A DNA stretch of 16,369 nt from Cytidiella melzeri (taxonomy: Eukaryota > Basidiomycota > Agaricomycetes > Polyporales > Irpicaceae), in the NCBI GenBank assembly GCA_022592445.1, contig JABYQR010000614.1, positions 1 through 16,369 of the forward strand. Direction: 5' to 3'. A model generated the notes under the pieces. That model was not told the origin of the DNA, did not search any database, and saw only the letters and a program-made list of their open reading frames with translations. A program made the translations under genes and the position numbers. Shown here piece after piece: positions 7,648-15,611 of this stretch (position 1 is the first letter of the stretch; every line of letters begins with the position of its first letter).

Positions 7648-7899
7648 AACCCTAGCTATGGGCTGAGCCATGTGCTTGTAGCCATGTGGTCTTACTTAAG
7701 CTAAGTCACACGCCAGTGTGACGTAGTAGCAAGTAATGTGACCGTGTGGAGCGTCTAAGCCACGTGATACGGGCGCTTAATAGACGTGAAAAGGGAGTTT
7801 ATGCAGAGAAGATTGCAACTGAGCTGCAGCCTGGAGTTTTACAGATAAAAACAAGAGGTAAATTGTGAAAATTAAGGGCTAGTCAGGCCATCCATGACA

Positions 7900-7912
7900 T
7901 TACCCCCCTCCT
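7900..7912 (-). other. Polypurine tract of gypsy copy B
   Basis: It reads AGGAGGGGGGTAA on the minus strand, immediately before the LTR start TGTCATGG. It is nearly the same as the tract of the larger element at about 9711-9723. Confidence 0.8.
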
Positions 7913-8064
7913 AAAATTGAGCGTCCTCGCGAAGCATCACTGTGCTGTGGTGATAGAGGTCTTCTACCTGTCTACAGGGATTCAGCAGAATTGCCCCGAT
8001 TGTCTAGTCAGAAGGATGCTAGGAAGTTTCTCCCCTTCTGGTGTCGTTGACTCGACGTTACCCG

Positions 8065-9028
8065 TCAGTGTGATGTTCTTGAGATATCCAGACCAATGTG
8101 TTTGCCTTCATCCCAGCTAAGATCATATGTAGATGGATAGATCGTGCGAAGGAAAGCGGGGTCGGTCTGGGTATTGAATTCCCGAAAGTGCGAGCGGAGA
8201 TCCGCAAAGAGTGAAGCTTTGATGACCCGGGGCGCTCCGGGGTTTGCTTTGTAGAAGTCGTCAATTGCTTCTTGACTATTCTCGAGGTTTTCGACTGGTT
8301 CCCAGCTATTGTGTCTGTCTGAATACCCTGCCCATTTGACTAGGAATTGCAGTTTCTTCCATCGTCCGTGTAGCCTGCTGTCTAGCACTTTCTCGACAAC
8401 GTACTGCTCTTCTCCGTCTATGACAATAGGATCAGGAGGTGGAGGTACGTCTTTGCCGTTGTCGTGCCAGGGGCTTAGACGGTTGATATGGAAGACGGGG
8501 TGGATTCGGAGATAGCTGGGTAGATCGAGTTTGTAATCGAGATTGCCAATGCGTTCGATGACCTTGTACGGGCCGAGTTGTCGAGGACCGAGTTTAGGGG
8601 TAGCCTGGTGAATCTGGACGTTCTTAGCGTTTAGCCAGACCATGTCCCCTACTTGGAAGACACGTGGAGAGCGCTTCTCAGACTCGTAAAGTTGCTTCAT
8701 CTTTTCTTTGCTTAGATGAAGAGCTGCTTTGGTCTCTTTGCGTACTCGAGCCATGTTGTCAAGGCGCTCATCGAGTGATGGGATATTGCTTCGCTTGCCG
8801 ACTGGTATGGTGAAGTCGGGGCGATATCCGTAGATGACCTCAAACGGTGTTTGCAAATTACCCGCATGTACTCGTGAGTTGAGTGCAAACTCAGCCGCCG
8901 GCAGATGATCGACCCAGTCGTCTTGTCGTTGCTGACAGAATAGACGCAGGTACTGTTTGATATCCTGGTTTTTGCGTTCGACTTTGCCATTTCTGTCGCG
9001 GAGCGACTGCTGCTATGCTGATAACCCT
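8065..9028 (-). pseudogene. Truncated gypsy integrase C-terminus with chromodomain, copy B
   Basis: The frame is open from about 9000 to a stop at 8065. It covers the end of the integrase core (NGKVERKNQDI, LRLFCQQRQDDWVDHLPAAE, ALNSRVHAGNLQTPFEVIYG), a GPY/F region (KLGPRQLGPYKVIERIG), LRIHPVFHINRLSPWH and a chromodomain (YVVEKVLDSR, then FLVKWAGYSDRHNSWEP). A further C-terminal extension follows. Faint integrase homology continues to about 9028, where the expected Tyr codon of the YHPQ motif appears as TAG. Upstream pol and gag are lost. The coding part is clean and CpG-rich compared with copy A, so its truncation looks younger. It expresses nothing functional, as RT and the catalytic D/D are gone. 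Confidence 0.85.
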
Positions 9029-9157
9029 AGAAAGGGAGTGAAATAGAGAGGAAGGGGGTGGATCTCCAACGACGACAACGAGGTCAAAGTCGATGATGAG
9101 CAGGCAAGCAGGCACTGAGGCCGGATACTGGCAGTGCAAATGACGAAGTTAATATCA
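9029..9157. other. Junction sequence between two gypsy elements
   Basis: These 129 bp lie between the broken pol of copy B and the 3' LTR of the next element. They have no recognised gene. They contain one of two 21-bp direct repeats (start CTGGCAGTGCAAATG) at 9128-9148; the other is at 9189-9209 inside the adjoining LTR, so a local 61-bp-offset duplication spans the LTR edge. Confidence 0.5.
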
Positions 9158-9710
9158 TGTTTATACTAGGTTACATTGAGTAACTCACCTGGCAGTGCAA
9201 ATGACGAAGAGGTCAAGATGCAGAACCAGGGAGGGTAAGGGGTACTATATATACTGTGTCTGGATGGTCTGTGCACCAGTTCCCACACTAGGGACTGGAG
9301 TAACTGTGGGACTGGAGTAACAATAGAACAATAATGAACCCGGGTAACTGTCAAGAACCGGAGTAACTGTCAAGGCCCTGAGTAACTGTCAAGGACCAGG
9401 GTACGTAGAACAATAGAGTTAGAACAATACAACAATAGAACAATAAGACCTGGGGGAATCCCTGGGGAATCCCCATCAATGGAAAAGGAACAATAGAACA
9501 ATAGCCTAGGTTGATCTGGAACCGCTCCAGACTGAGTCTAGGGTTTGGGTCTGGACTATTGATAAATAAGGCAGGATGTCACGTGACCCAGGTTAGGGTT
9601 AGGTCCGGTAACACTCCTAGCCGGAAAATAAGCGCTCTAGATAGGCGCCTAAGGCTGTAAACTTGTAGAAATATTGGAAAAATCCGGTCTCTGTTGGACT
9701 ATCCATGTCA
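9158..9710 (-). mobile_element. 3' LTR (LTR-C) of the large chromovirus
   Basis: The block is bounded TGTTTATAC...CATGTCA on the plus strand (TG...CA, about 553 bp) and sits directly beside a polypurine tract. It has a TATATATA box at about 9245-9252. It also holds three tandem 19-bp units of the type GAGTAACTGTCAAGGACC (9342-9398) and about eight copies of AACAATA between 9319 and 9504. It is related to, but clearly diverged from, the solo LTR at 186-808. The outer (left) boundary is the less certain one because of the direct repeat there. Confidence 0.7.
9342..9398. repeat. Three tandem 19-bp repeats within the LTR
   Basis: Units start at 9342, 9361 and 9380. Each reads GRGTAACTGTCAAG followed by a variable four to five bases. 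Two further partial GGAGTAAC words lie at 9297-9320. They fall in U3 and may be enhancer-type repeats. Confidence 0.8.
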
Positions 9711-9723
9711 TTACCCCCCTCCT
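9711..9723 (-). other. Polypurine tract of the large chromovirus
   Basis: The minus strand reads AGGAGGGGGGTAA directly before the LTR start TGACATGG, in the same arrangement as at 7900-7912. Confidence 0.8.
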
Positions 9724-9728
9724 AAAAT

Positions 9729-10165
9729 TCATCGCCTCGATGAACTAAGACCAGGGACTCTACCATCTGCCCACTCGAGGTCAGATGCTATAGCTTCTGT
9801 GATGTTCTCCAACGGTTTCCAAGGAATGGAGTCGAAGAGTGCTTTGGGTAATCTCTGAGGCGCGTTGGTATGTCTGGCGTGGAACTCTGCAATGCTCTCT
9901 TTCGCATTGGTCAGATTTACTGCAGGTTCCCACGTTACATCGCCTTCTCCATAGCCTTTCCATTTGACTAGGTACTGCATTTGCTTCCAATAGATCCGAC
10001 TGTCTAGGATCTTCTCGACTTCATAGACTTGTTGATCATCTACTATGATCGGTGCTGGTGGTTCTGGTATGAGGCCGTTTACTTCGTTTCCTCGATACGG
10101 AGATAGCCTTTCGACGTTGATGTTGTCGTGAATACGATATCCGGATTTGAGTTTGATCCGATATG
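9729..10165 (-). CDS. pol: Pol fragment 5: end of GPY/F region and chromodomain
   Basis: The frame is open from the shift near 10165 to the stop at 9729. It continues the integrase C-terminal module into a chromodomain (VYEVEKILDSRIYWKQMQYL, then VKWKGYGEGDVTWEPAVNL), ending shortly after RVPGLSSSRR. Chromodomains in this position are known to direct chromovirus integration to marked chromatin. The segment has no stop and keeps the aromatic residues of the fold. It is separated from the previous pol segment by one missing base near 10165-10168. Confidence 0.85.
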
Positions 10166-10675
10166 TAGTTCACCGGTCTTCTGAAGAACTGTGAAGGGAC
10201 CAAGCTGTCTAGGCCCTAGCTTGTCAGACTGCTGATGTACTTTGACGTTCTTGGAAGACAACCACACGAGGTCCCCTTCCTTGAAGACTGAAGTAGTTCT
10301 GCGGGTGTATGCGGAAGCTTCGGCCATCTTTTCCTTAGATAGACGCGAGGCAGCTTCGGCTTCTGCCCGAACCTGTCTGAGCTTTTCTAGACGTGCATCT
10401 AGATTCGGCATTCGGCTGTGACGTCCGACTGGTATGGTGAAATCTGGTAGGTACCCGTACATGACTTCAAACGGAGAGTGCTGCGTAGATGAGTTGACAC
10501 GAGAGTTGATGGCGAATTCAGCCACTGGGATGTATTCTGCCCAATCATCTTGTCGTTGATCAACAAAGAGTCGTAGAATCTTTTCTACTTCTTGGTTGAC
10601 TCTTTCCGTTTGACCGTTAGCCTGAGGATGATAGGCTGTAGTCATAGCGCCAGTGATGCCTAGCCGTTTGTACAA
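10079..10675 (-). CDS. pol: Pol fragment 4: integrase core end and C-terminal domain
   Basis: The frame begins within LYKRLGITGAMTTAYHPQAN and carries the third catalytic acidic residue of the DDE triad (Glu of GQTERVNQ, codon near 10604-10606). It continues with the core end (DDWAEYIPVAEFAINSR), PFEVMYGYLPDF and the GPY/F motif (KLGPRQLGPFTVLQKTGEL). The last ~25 codons before 10079 are out of frame after a one-base loss near 10165. Length and order match a normal chromovirus integrase. Confidence 0.88.
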   Translation of the reverse strand: MYKRLGITGAMTTAYHPQANGQTERVNQEVEKILRLFVDQRQDDWAEYIPVAEFAINSRVNSSTQHSPFEVMYGYLPDFTIPVGRHSRMPNLDARLEKLRQVRAEAEAASRLSKEKMAEASAYTRRTTSVFKEGDLVWLSSKNVKVHQQSDKLGPRQLGPFTVLQKTGELHIGSNSNPDIVFTTTSTSKGYLRIEETK

Positions 10676-10854
10676 CGCTGCATGACACGAGCCGCAAACT
10701 GAGGTCCTCTATCAGATATGAACTGTCGGGGAATACCATGGAGCCTGAAAACTTCTTTGATGTGTAGGTCGGCTATGCCATCCGCTGTAACAGTAGACTG
10801 GGTCGGGATTACATGACTTTGTTTGCTATACAAGTCTGTGTATACTGCAATCAT
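10660..10854 (-). CDS. pol: Pol fragment 3: integrase core, second catalytic Asp
   Basis: A short in-frame segment (YTDLYSKQSHVIPTQSTVTA, then GIPRQFISDRGPQFAARVM) contains the second Asp of the DDE triad (ISDRG, codon near 10711-10713). It is connected to its neighbours by single-base shifts near 10877-10882 and 10676-10681. No stop occurs within the correct frame. Confidence 0.85.
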   Translation of the reverse strand: MIAVYTDLYSKQSHVIPTQSTVTADGIADLHIKEVFRLHGIPRQFISDRGPQFAARVMQRCTNG

Positions 10855-12254
10855 GTCAAATCCATTGCTTCGTGGAAGGGTCCGGCTAAGTCTACGCCAA
10901 CCACCTGCCAGGGTCCCTCTGGTACTTCAATGGGCTGTATCGGAACGACAGGATGCTGCGCCGGTTTGGCTCGCTGACATTTGTCACATCCGAGTACGTA
11001 CTGCTCTACAAAGGATGCCATGCGAGGCCACCAATAATGCCGTGTGACTAGTTCCAGGGTTGCATGTTTGCCAGGATGTCCTGCCGGTAACGCATCATGA
11101 CATCGTCGTACAATTTCCCGGCGAACTTCGCGATCCTTCGGAATGTATAGCTTCCCTTTGTAGTACACCAGTCCATTGTCTTCCTCCCACTCAAGTCCAC
11201 CATCGGTCAACTTCCGGGGTCCATCCTTCCTAAGCTTGGCTAGTCCCTGGACTACCTCTGCTTCTCGAATGCTGATATCCTTAATCCGTGACTCTAACGG
11301 ATCAGGTTCCGGGGTACTCGAGGCGGCTATTGTCTGGAAGTATTCGGGTTTCAGTACAACTTGTTCCTTGTTGTCTGATGCATCTAGAACTTCCAAGGTT
11401 CTGACCCGGGATAATGGGTCGCCTTGAGTGAGGGTCTTTCCGGGTTTGTGCATTAAAACAAAGTCAAACCGGCTCAGATACAAAGACCACCGAGCTTGTC
11501 GTCTGGACAAGTCCTGAGCGGTACGCCAGTACTGCAAATTCTGATGATCTGTGATGATCTCGAAGGGCGCGGGTAATCCTTCCAGATAATGACGCCAATC
11601 TTCAAGAGCTCTGATGATAGCAAGCATTTCTCGATCATAGATCTCGTAGTTCCGTTCCGCTTCGGCCATAGACTGAGACCGAAACGCTACCGGGTGCCAT
11701 TGTCCATCCTCTAGTTTCTGCAACAGAACTCCTCCAGTCGCAAAGCCAGACGCATCAACTTCAATACGTGTGGGGCGATCGGGTTCCCATGTGACTAGAA
11801 TAGGTTCCTGAGTGAACGCATCTTTGAGCATCTGAAAGGCGTTCTGCTGTGCTTCTCCCCACTTCCAAGGTTGGTCCTTCTTGGTGAGATCGTGGAGGGG
11901 ACGAGTATGCCGTGCAAAGTCCTTGATGAAACGTCGGTAGAAGTTGGCAAATCCAATGAAGCCTCGTACATCACGGAGGTTCTGTGGTACCGGCCAGTTG
12001 GTGATAGCTTCTATTTTACCCGAGTCCATACGGATCTTTCCGTTACCGATGATTAAACCTAGATACTCGACTTGTGACTGTTCAAATTCGCATTTTTCGG
12101 GGCGAAGATACAAGTCGTTGGCTTCAAGTCGAGATAGTACCTCATGAACAATTTTCCGGTGTTCCACAATGTCTGAACTGAAGACAAGGATGTCATCTAA
12201 GTAGACCGAGACTTTTCCTTCCGCAATGAGATCAGCAAAGATGGAATTCATCAT
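10851..12254 (-). CDS. pol: Pol fragment 2: reverse transcriptase C-terminal half, RNase H, integrase N-terminus
   Basis: This is the longest intact segment (467 codons). RT catalytic motif YLDDILVFSS is at residues 18-27 (codons near 12203), followed by the thumb (RDVRGFIGFANFYRRFIKDF, residues 94-113). RNase H motifs are EVDASG (D167), YEIYDREML (E209), ITDHQNLQYW (D237) and GDPLSR (D279). The integrase zinc finger has H386, H393, C423 and C426. The first catalytic Asp of the integrase core is at residue 455 (VVGVDLAGP). The frame then terminates after 12 more residues because of a one-base shift. All catalytic residues expected in this segment are present. Upstream, RT joins across a shift near 12268. 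Confidence 0.93.
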   Translation of the reverse strand: MMNSIFADLIAEGKVSVYLDDILVFSSDIVEHRKIVHEVLSRLEANDLYLRPEKCEFEQSQVEYLGLIIGNGKIRMDSGKIEAITNWPVPQNLRDVRGFIGFANFYRRFIKDFARHTRPLHDLTKKDQPWKWGEAQQNAFQMLKDAFTQEPILVTWEPDRPTRIEVDASGFATGGVLLQKLEDGQWHPVAFRSQSMAEAERNYEIYDREMLAIIRALEDWRHYLEGLPAPFEIITDHQNLQYWRTAQDLSRRQARWSLYLSRFDFVLMHKPGKTLTQGDPLSRVRTLEVLDASDNKEQVVLKPEYFQTIAASSTPEPDPLESRIKDISIREAEVVQGLAKLRKDGPRKLTDGGLEWEEDNGLVYYKGKLYIPKDREVRREIVRRCHDALPAGHPGKHATLELVTRHYWWPRMASFVEQYVLGCDKCQRAKPAQHPVVPIQPIEVPEGPWQVVGVDLAGPFHEAMDLT

Positions 12255-12324
12255 TGCTTGAAACGTGGCGGAGAATTGGTCATGCCAAACAACATCACCT
12301 TAGGCTCAAACAGCCCTCGGTTTG

Positions 12325-13550
12325 TCACAAATGCACCCTTCCATTCGTCATTTTCTTTGATCCGAATGTTATGATAACCCCATCGTACGTCAAACTTGGT
12401 GAAGATTCTGGCTTGACAAGCCGATTGGTAATATCTGATACCAAGGGGAGTGGGTAGCGGTTTTTGACTGTGATGTCATTTAACCTTCGATAATCCTGAA
12501 CAAGCCGGAGCTTGCCGTCCTTCTTCTTGACGAAGAATACCGGTGAGGCCATAGGCGATTTGGAGGGAACAATATATCCTTTCGCTAGGTTTTCCTCAAT
12601 AAACTTGTCCAGCTCCGCTTGTTCATTCGGAGACATGGGGTAGACCTTGGATCTGAACATCTTTGGGTTCTCTGTCAGATCAATCGTATGATCCCAAGGC
12701 TGATGCTCGGGGAGACGCTGTGATGCTTCTTCTGAAAAGACTTTCTGGTGTCTGCGGTATTCCTCTGGAACCATCTGTTCGAACGTCCGTTGTTCTTTAG
12801 ATTGATGGGCTTTAGCAGCGATGTCTGTGGAGTACGTAAAGCTGGCACAGGACCAAAGTTCTTCTTTTGTGTCCTGAATGATACCGGCTCTGAGCCAGGC
12901 TCGTCTCTGTTTCCGATTGGCTGTGATAGACTGGAAGGGTTCGAAGTCTTCTTCGGCTTCCAATTCCATTTCTCCGGTAGCCCAATTGATTTTGGGGTTT
13001 GCTTTGCGAAGCCAGGGTAGACCTAAAATGCAGTCTTCTGGTCCGATGTCTGTGACCAAAAAGGTTGCATTTTCTTTGATAGCCCCAACTTGTAGTTCGA
13101 GCTCTGCTCTGTGTGTTATACGTCCTCCTTGATTTAGAGTCCCATCGATGTTATGGAGTGGGATCTGTCTTTCTAAGGGGACCGTACGTACTCGGTGCCG
13201 ATTGACAAAGTCTTGACTCAGGAATAAAGCAGTGGCTCCTGAATCAATCATGGCTCTGATGCCTTGTTCTCTAAACACTCCTTTGAGCGTGATAGGAACT
13301 CGGAAGTGCATGCTAAGCGGGTCTATTTCGGGTACTATGCATGACGACAAGGTTTCAAAGTAGTTATACATGTCGTTAAATAAAACTGAAGACTGCGAAT
13401 CAGGCTGCTGCGCGAGGCGGGTATTTACTACAGGGGAGCTAAAAACTGTGTCCGTGGGGGAATCATCATTGTCCTCCACTTCTTCTATATAGGTCTTTCC
13501 AGAGGGACTCGAGGGTGCGGTTTCACCTGGAGTCCGCTCTAAAAATCCCG
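12325..13550 (-). CDS. pol: Pol fragment 1: gag-pol linker, aspartic protease, reverse transcriptase N-terminal half
   Basis: The frame overlaps the gag end in the -1 frame at about 13550 and runs to a stop at 12325. The retropepsin active site reads AMIDSGATALF (DSG codons near 13237-13245), followed by the flap and ILGLPWLRK. The RT finger motifs are AKGYIVPSKSPMASPVFFVK and GKLRLVQDYRRLNDITVKN. The last ~30 codons, after a one-base loss near 12411, are out of frame. The true pol continues in a second frame for about 140 bp (containing FTKFDVRWGYHNI and MLFGMTNSP) to the next shift near 12268. No ATG is needed if pol is made by frameshifting from gag. Confidence 0.9.
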
Positions 13551-14285
13551 TTGATTGCCGAGCTGCTTGACTTGGTCCGTGAGGGATGACATCTGCTTCA
13601 TAATGGCATCGTAGTCAAACGGAGTTGAAGAGCTGGCAACGGTTGCGGCGGGCGGGGTAGGTAAGGGCCTCGCGGACGAGGACGACGAGGGGGCCGAAGT
13701 GGACGGATCGAAAAGAGTGCTGGCAGCCACCTTCTGTTGCCTAGGTGGGTACCCAAGGAATCGACTTTGGCAAACCTGTGTCTGATGGTTGCCACCACAA
13801 TGTCCGCACAGCTCACGATCATGTTTCCCGTCCTTCTTCTGATGATCCTTCGATCCGCATCCGTAACATCTGCCGTTCATAGCCTTCATGAAGTCGGCGC
13901 GTGTTTTTCCGTTAGGTCCAACCTTGGTAGCATCAATTTCCATGGCATTGGAGTCACGAGGTGCTTGGACGAAGGGAGCCGGGGACGAGGTGGAGACCGG
14001 AGTGGTTTTGAACAGGTTGGGGACCGTTCGACCTTGTTCACGAGCTTTCTCTTGAGCTCGAACACGAAGACGATTGTCAATGTCTGTAGCAACGTTGATC
14101 AGGTCTACGAGAGTGACGTGAGGCCTTGCGGTGTGAACCAGCTCATCCTTGATGGTAGTACTTAGGTGTTCGTAGTACCGATCACGAAGGTCTTGTGTCG
14201 AGTAGCCGGTCCTGTCCATGATTTCCCTGAATCGTGCCGTGTATTCCGGAACCGTTTTCTTGCCTTGCCATAGCTCCCTGAGTTG
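13539..14285 (-). CDS. gag: Gag C-terminal half with two zinc knuckles
   Basis: The frame continues gag from the shift near 14283 to TAG at 13539-13541. It holds the end of the capsid-like domain (RDRYYEHLSTTIKDELV), a Ser/Pro-rich linker, and two Cys/His knuckles at 13770-13868: CYGCGSKDH...C and CGHCGGNHQTQVC. These match the agaricomycete gypsy gag type, which binds the genomic RNA. A Pro/Ser tail and a short helix (MKQMSSLTDQVKQLG) follow. The final codons GAT TTT TAG sit on a run of five T residues where the pol frame lies at -1. Confidence 0.88.
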   Translation of the reverse strand, partial: QLRELWQGKKTVPEYTARFREIMDRTGYSTQDLRDRYYEHLSTTIKDELVHTARPHVTLVDLINVATDIDNRLRVRAQEKAREQGRTVPNLFKTTPVSTSSPAPFVQAPRDSNAMEIDATKVGPNGKTRADFMKAMNGRCYGCGSKDHQKKDGKHDRELCGHCGGNHQTQVCQSRFLGYPPRQQKVAASTLFDPSTSAPSSSSSARPLPTPPAATVASSSTPFDYDAIMKQMSSLTDQVKQLGNQRDF

Positions 14286-15040
14286 GCCTTAGCATCTACC
14301 ATTTCGTCCACTGGTTCAAATCGTGCTTTGAACGCCGCCTTGAAATCGTCCCAATCACCATTGAATGCCATTTGATGGCTGGCAATTAAATCCATGTGGG
14401 GCGTAGCCCAAACTGCTGCATCCTCGGTCATGAATGACAAGGCCGACGAGATCCAAAGATGGTCTAACCGGGTCTGACCACCTTGGGCATTGTACGGCGA
14501 CAGCTTCTCATTAAACTGTGCGTACATGGAGAAGGCAGCTAGAAAGCGACGCGCGTCACTACTTGCATTGCCCTTGAAACTAGCGGGTTTCTCTACAACC
14601 CTTTCCCTTGACCTGTTGTTGACCGGTTGCTGGTTTTGAACCAGCGCTGTGATGGCTTGTGTCAGCTGTTGCTGACCGAGGAGTAGCGCATGCAAAAGTT
14701 GTTCTGCTGTGGGGGGTGGAGACGGTTCTTGTGTGGGGGCCGGGGTTGCTACCCTCGAAGCATGCTGGGAGACATTGGTAGAGTCCATCGGGTATTGTTC
14801 CTGCGTGAAGGTTCGATCGAAGTCTTCTTCAGGTTCAGGCAGGGGTGGGAGTGACTCAAGAATGCGATCTTCCTGCCAGTGATGAATGGGTCGATACTGA
14901 TTTGCGTAACGACCAGGATATTCTACTCTGTTGTAGCGGTTGGGACACGGTTGTACCTCACAAGTTTGGTGTCCTTCTTCTGAGTCGTAGCACTTGTCTC
15001 TGACGGTCTGGTTGTTGAAGGCGTTGAGACACTGAGTCAC
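14162..15040 (-). CDS. gag: Gag N-terminal half (capsid domain)
   Basis: The ATG at 15040 opens a 292-codon frame. Residues 1-100 are Gln/Pro/acidic and include four Cys. Residues ~112-140 are Leu/Gln-rich (LLHALLLGQQQLTQAITAL). Residues 150-255 match the retrotransposon gag fold (KPASFKGNASSDARRFLAAF, then WDDFKAAFKARFEPVDEM). The last ~35 codons before 14162 are out of frame: one base is missing near 14283. With the second half, gag would be about 500 residues, normal for this group. Confidence 0.88.
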   Translation of the reverse strand: MTQCLNAFNNQTVRDKCYDSEEGHQTCEVQPCPNRYNRVEYPGRYANQYRPIHHWQEDRILESLPPLPEPEEDFDRTFTQEQYPMDSTNVSQHASRVATPAPTQEPSPPPTAEQLLHALLLGQQQLTQAITALVQNQQPVNNRSRERVVEKPASFKGNASSDARRFLAAFSMYAQFNEKLSPYNAQGGQTRLDHLWISSALSFMTEDAAVWATPHMDLIASHQMAFNGDWDDFKAAFKARFEPVDEMVDAKANSGSYGKARKRFRNTRHDSGKSWTGPATRHKTFVIGTTNT

Positions 15041-15611
15041 GCTTCAAACTAAGAACAACCTTAAAGACTACACCACCAACCACGAAGTGGCAATAGAAGT
15101 GTAAAGGTGTGGAAGCGCGTAAGTGTTAAAGTAATGCGAGGTGGCCTAAGAGTCCTAGTTTTACCTGTGCTAAAAGAGCGACAAGGTTTTTGTGATAAGG
15201 TTTATATGAAGGGAGCTAGACGGGCAACTACCACGCGTATCGCGGGTAAAAGGGCAAGTCGGCGCGGTGAAAGCGAAAGAGTTATAGCGCGGCTCCAAGA
15301 GAGTGCACGTGAAAGGTCGCGGCTTGTAGGAAAACGGCGCGCGGAGGGACGCAGAAGATAAACGCAGACGCAATATGAATCTCGAACCCAACACGCGGTC
15401 GCTGGTGAAGATGAAGTGGTCGCTGTAAAACGCGGGCGCAGTGAAAGTGAACGCAGTAAGCTCGACGCAGAGAAGATGAAACGCAACGCAGTAACGCAGT
15501 AAAATAACGCAGTTAAAAAGCAAACGCAGTATGAAAAAGCCGAAAGGAAACGTGAGAGAAAGATAAACTAATGGCTCGCGAGTCGCAGCGGAAGGCTATG
15601 TGAGATCGCAG
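15041..15611. other. CpG-rich leader/intergenic stretch with ACGCAG repeats
   Basis: No convincing gene is seen. Overlapping frames on both strands (15107-15361 plus; 15170-15523 minus) are compositional and lack motifs. The block 15345-15535 has about eight copies of ACGCAG, several as AACGCAGTA, separated by AT-rich bases. A minus-strand TATAAA (15201-15206) lies about 160 bp upstream of the gag ATG and could serve as its promoter or that of the leader. Confidence 0.5.

Larger units (their letters stand above)
7216..7899 (-). mobile_element. Full-length LTR-B, minus orientation, 3' LTR of gypsy copy B (right arm of palindrome)
   Basis: This is a 684-bp inverted copy of 6467-7147, near-identical by eye. 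It ends CATGACA beside the polypurine tract at 7900-7912, which makes it the 3' LTR of the pol fragment to its right. It contains the perfect palindrome TGACGTCA (7640-7647), CACGTG (7761-7766), a minus-strand TATATAA box (7384-7390) and the duplicated 20-bp motif at 7259-7278 and 7327-7346. The distal end reads GCATTGTGCTTCA, a small change from GCATTGTGACA in the other arm. Confidence 0.88.
9158..15040 (-). mobile_element. Nearly complete chromovirus (Ty3/gypsy with chromodomain), 5' LTR not found
   Basis: From right to left: gag, -1-overlapping pol (PR, RT, RNase H, IN, GPY/F, chromodomain), polypurine tract and 3' LTR. Every catalytic motif I looked for is present. The only coding defects are six one-base shifts, near 14283, 12411, 12269, 10880, 10679 and 10166. 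No sequence like the 3' LTR (for example GAGTAACTGTCAAG or the AACAATA cluster) appears between 15041 and 16369. The 5' LTR is therefore either lost, replaced, or beyond the window behind an unusually long leader. Confidence 0.85.

Noticed and set aside
6467..7899. Foldback (inverted-repeat) DNA transposon
   Set aside because: The arms are recognisable LTRs with TATA boxes, and the right arm is joined to a polypurine tract and pol. No target duplication flanks the whole palindrome.
13737..14165. Plus-strand ORF of 142 codons
   Set aside because: It is antisense to the gag zinc-knuckle half, which has clear conserved motifs.
10079..14285. Programmed frameshifting at all the frame breaks of the chromovirus
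   Set aside because: Programmed shifts are known only at gag-pol or similar boundaries, whereas these fall inside the capsid, RT, integrase core and GPY/F regions. Missing bases explain them better.
15107..15523. ORFs on both strands in the ACGCAG-repeat region (84, 94 and 117 codons)
   Set aside because: They are low-complexity frames produced by the CpG-rich repeats, with no domain and mutual overlap.
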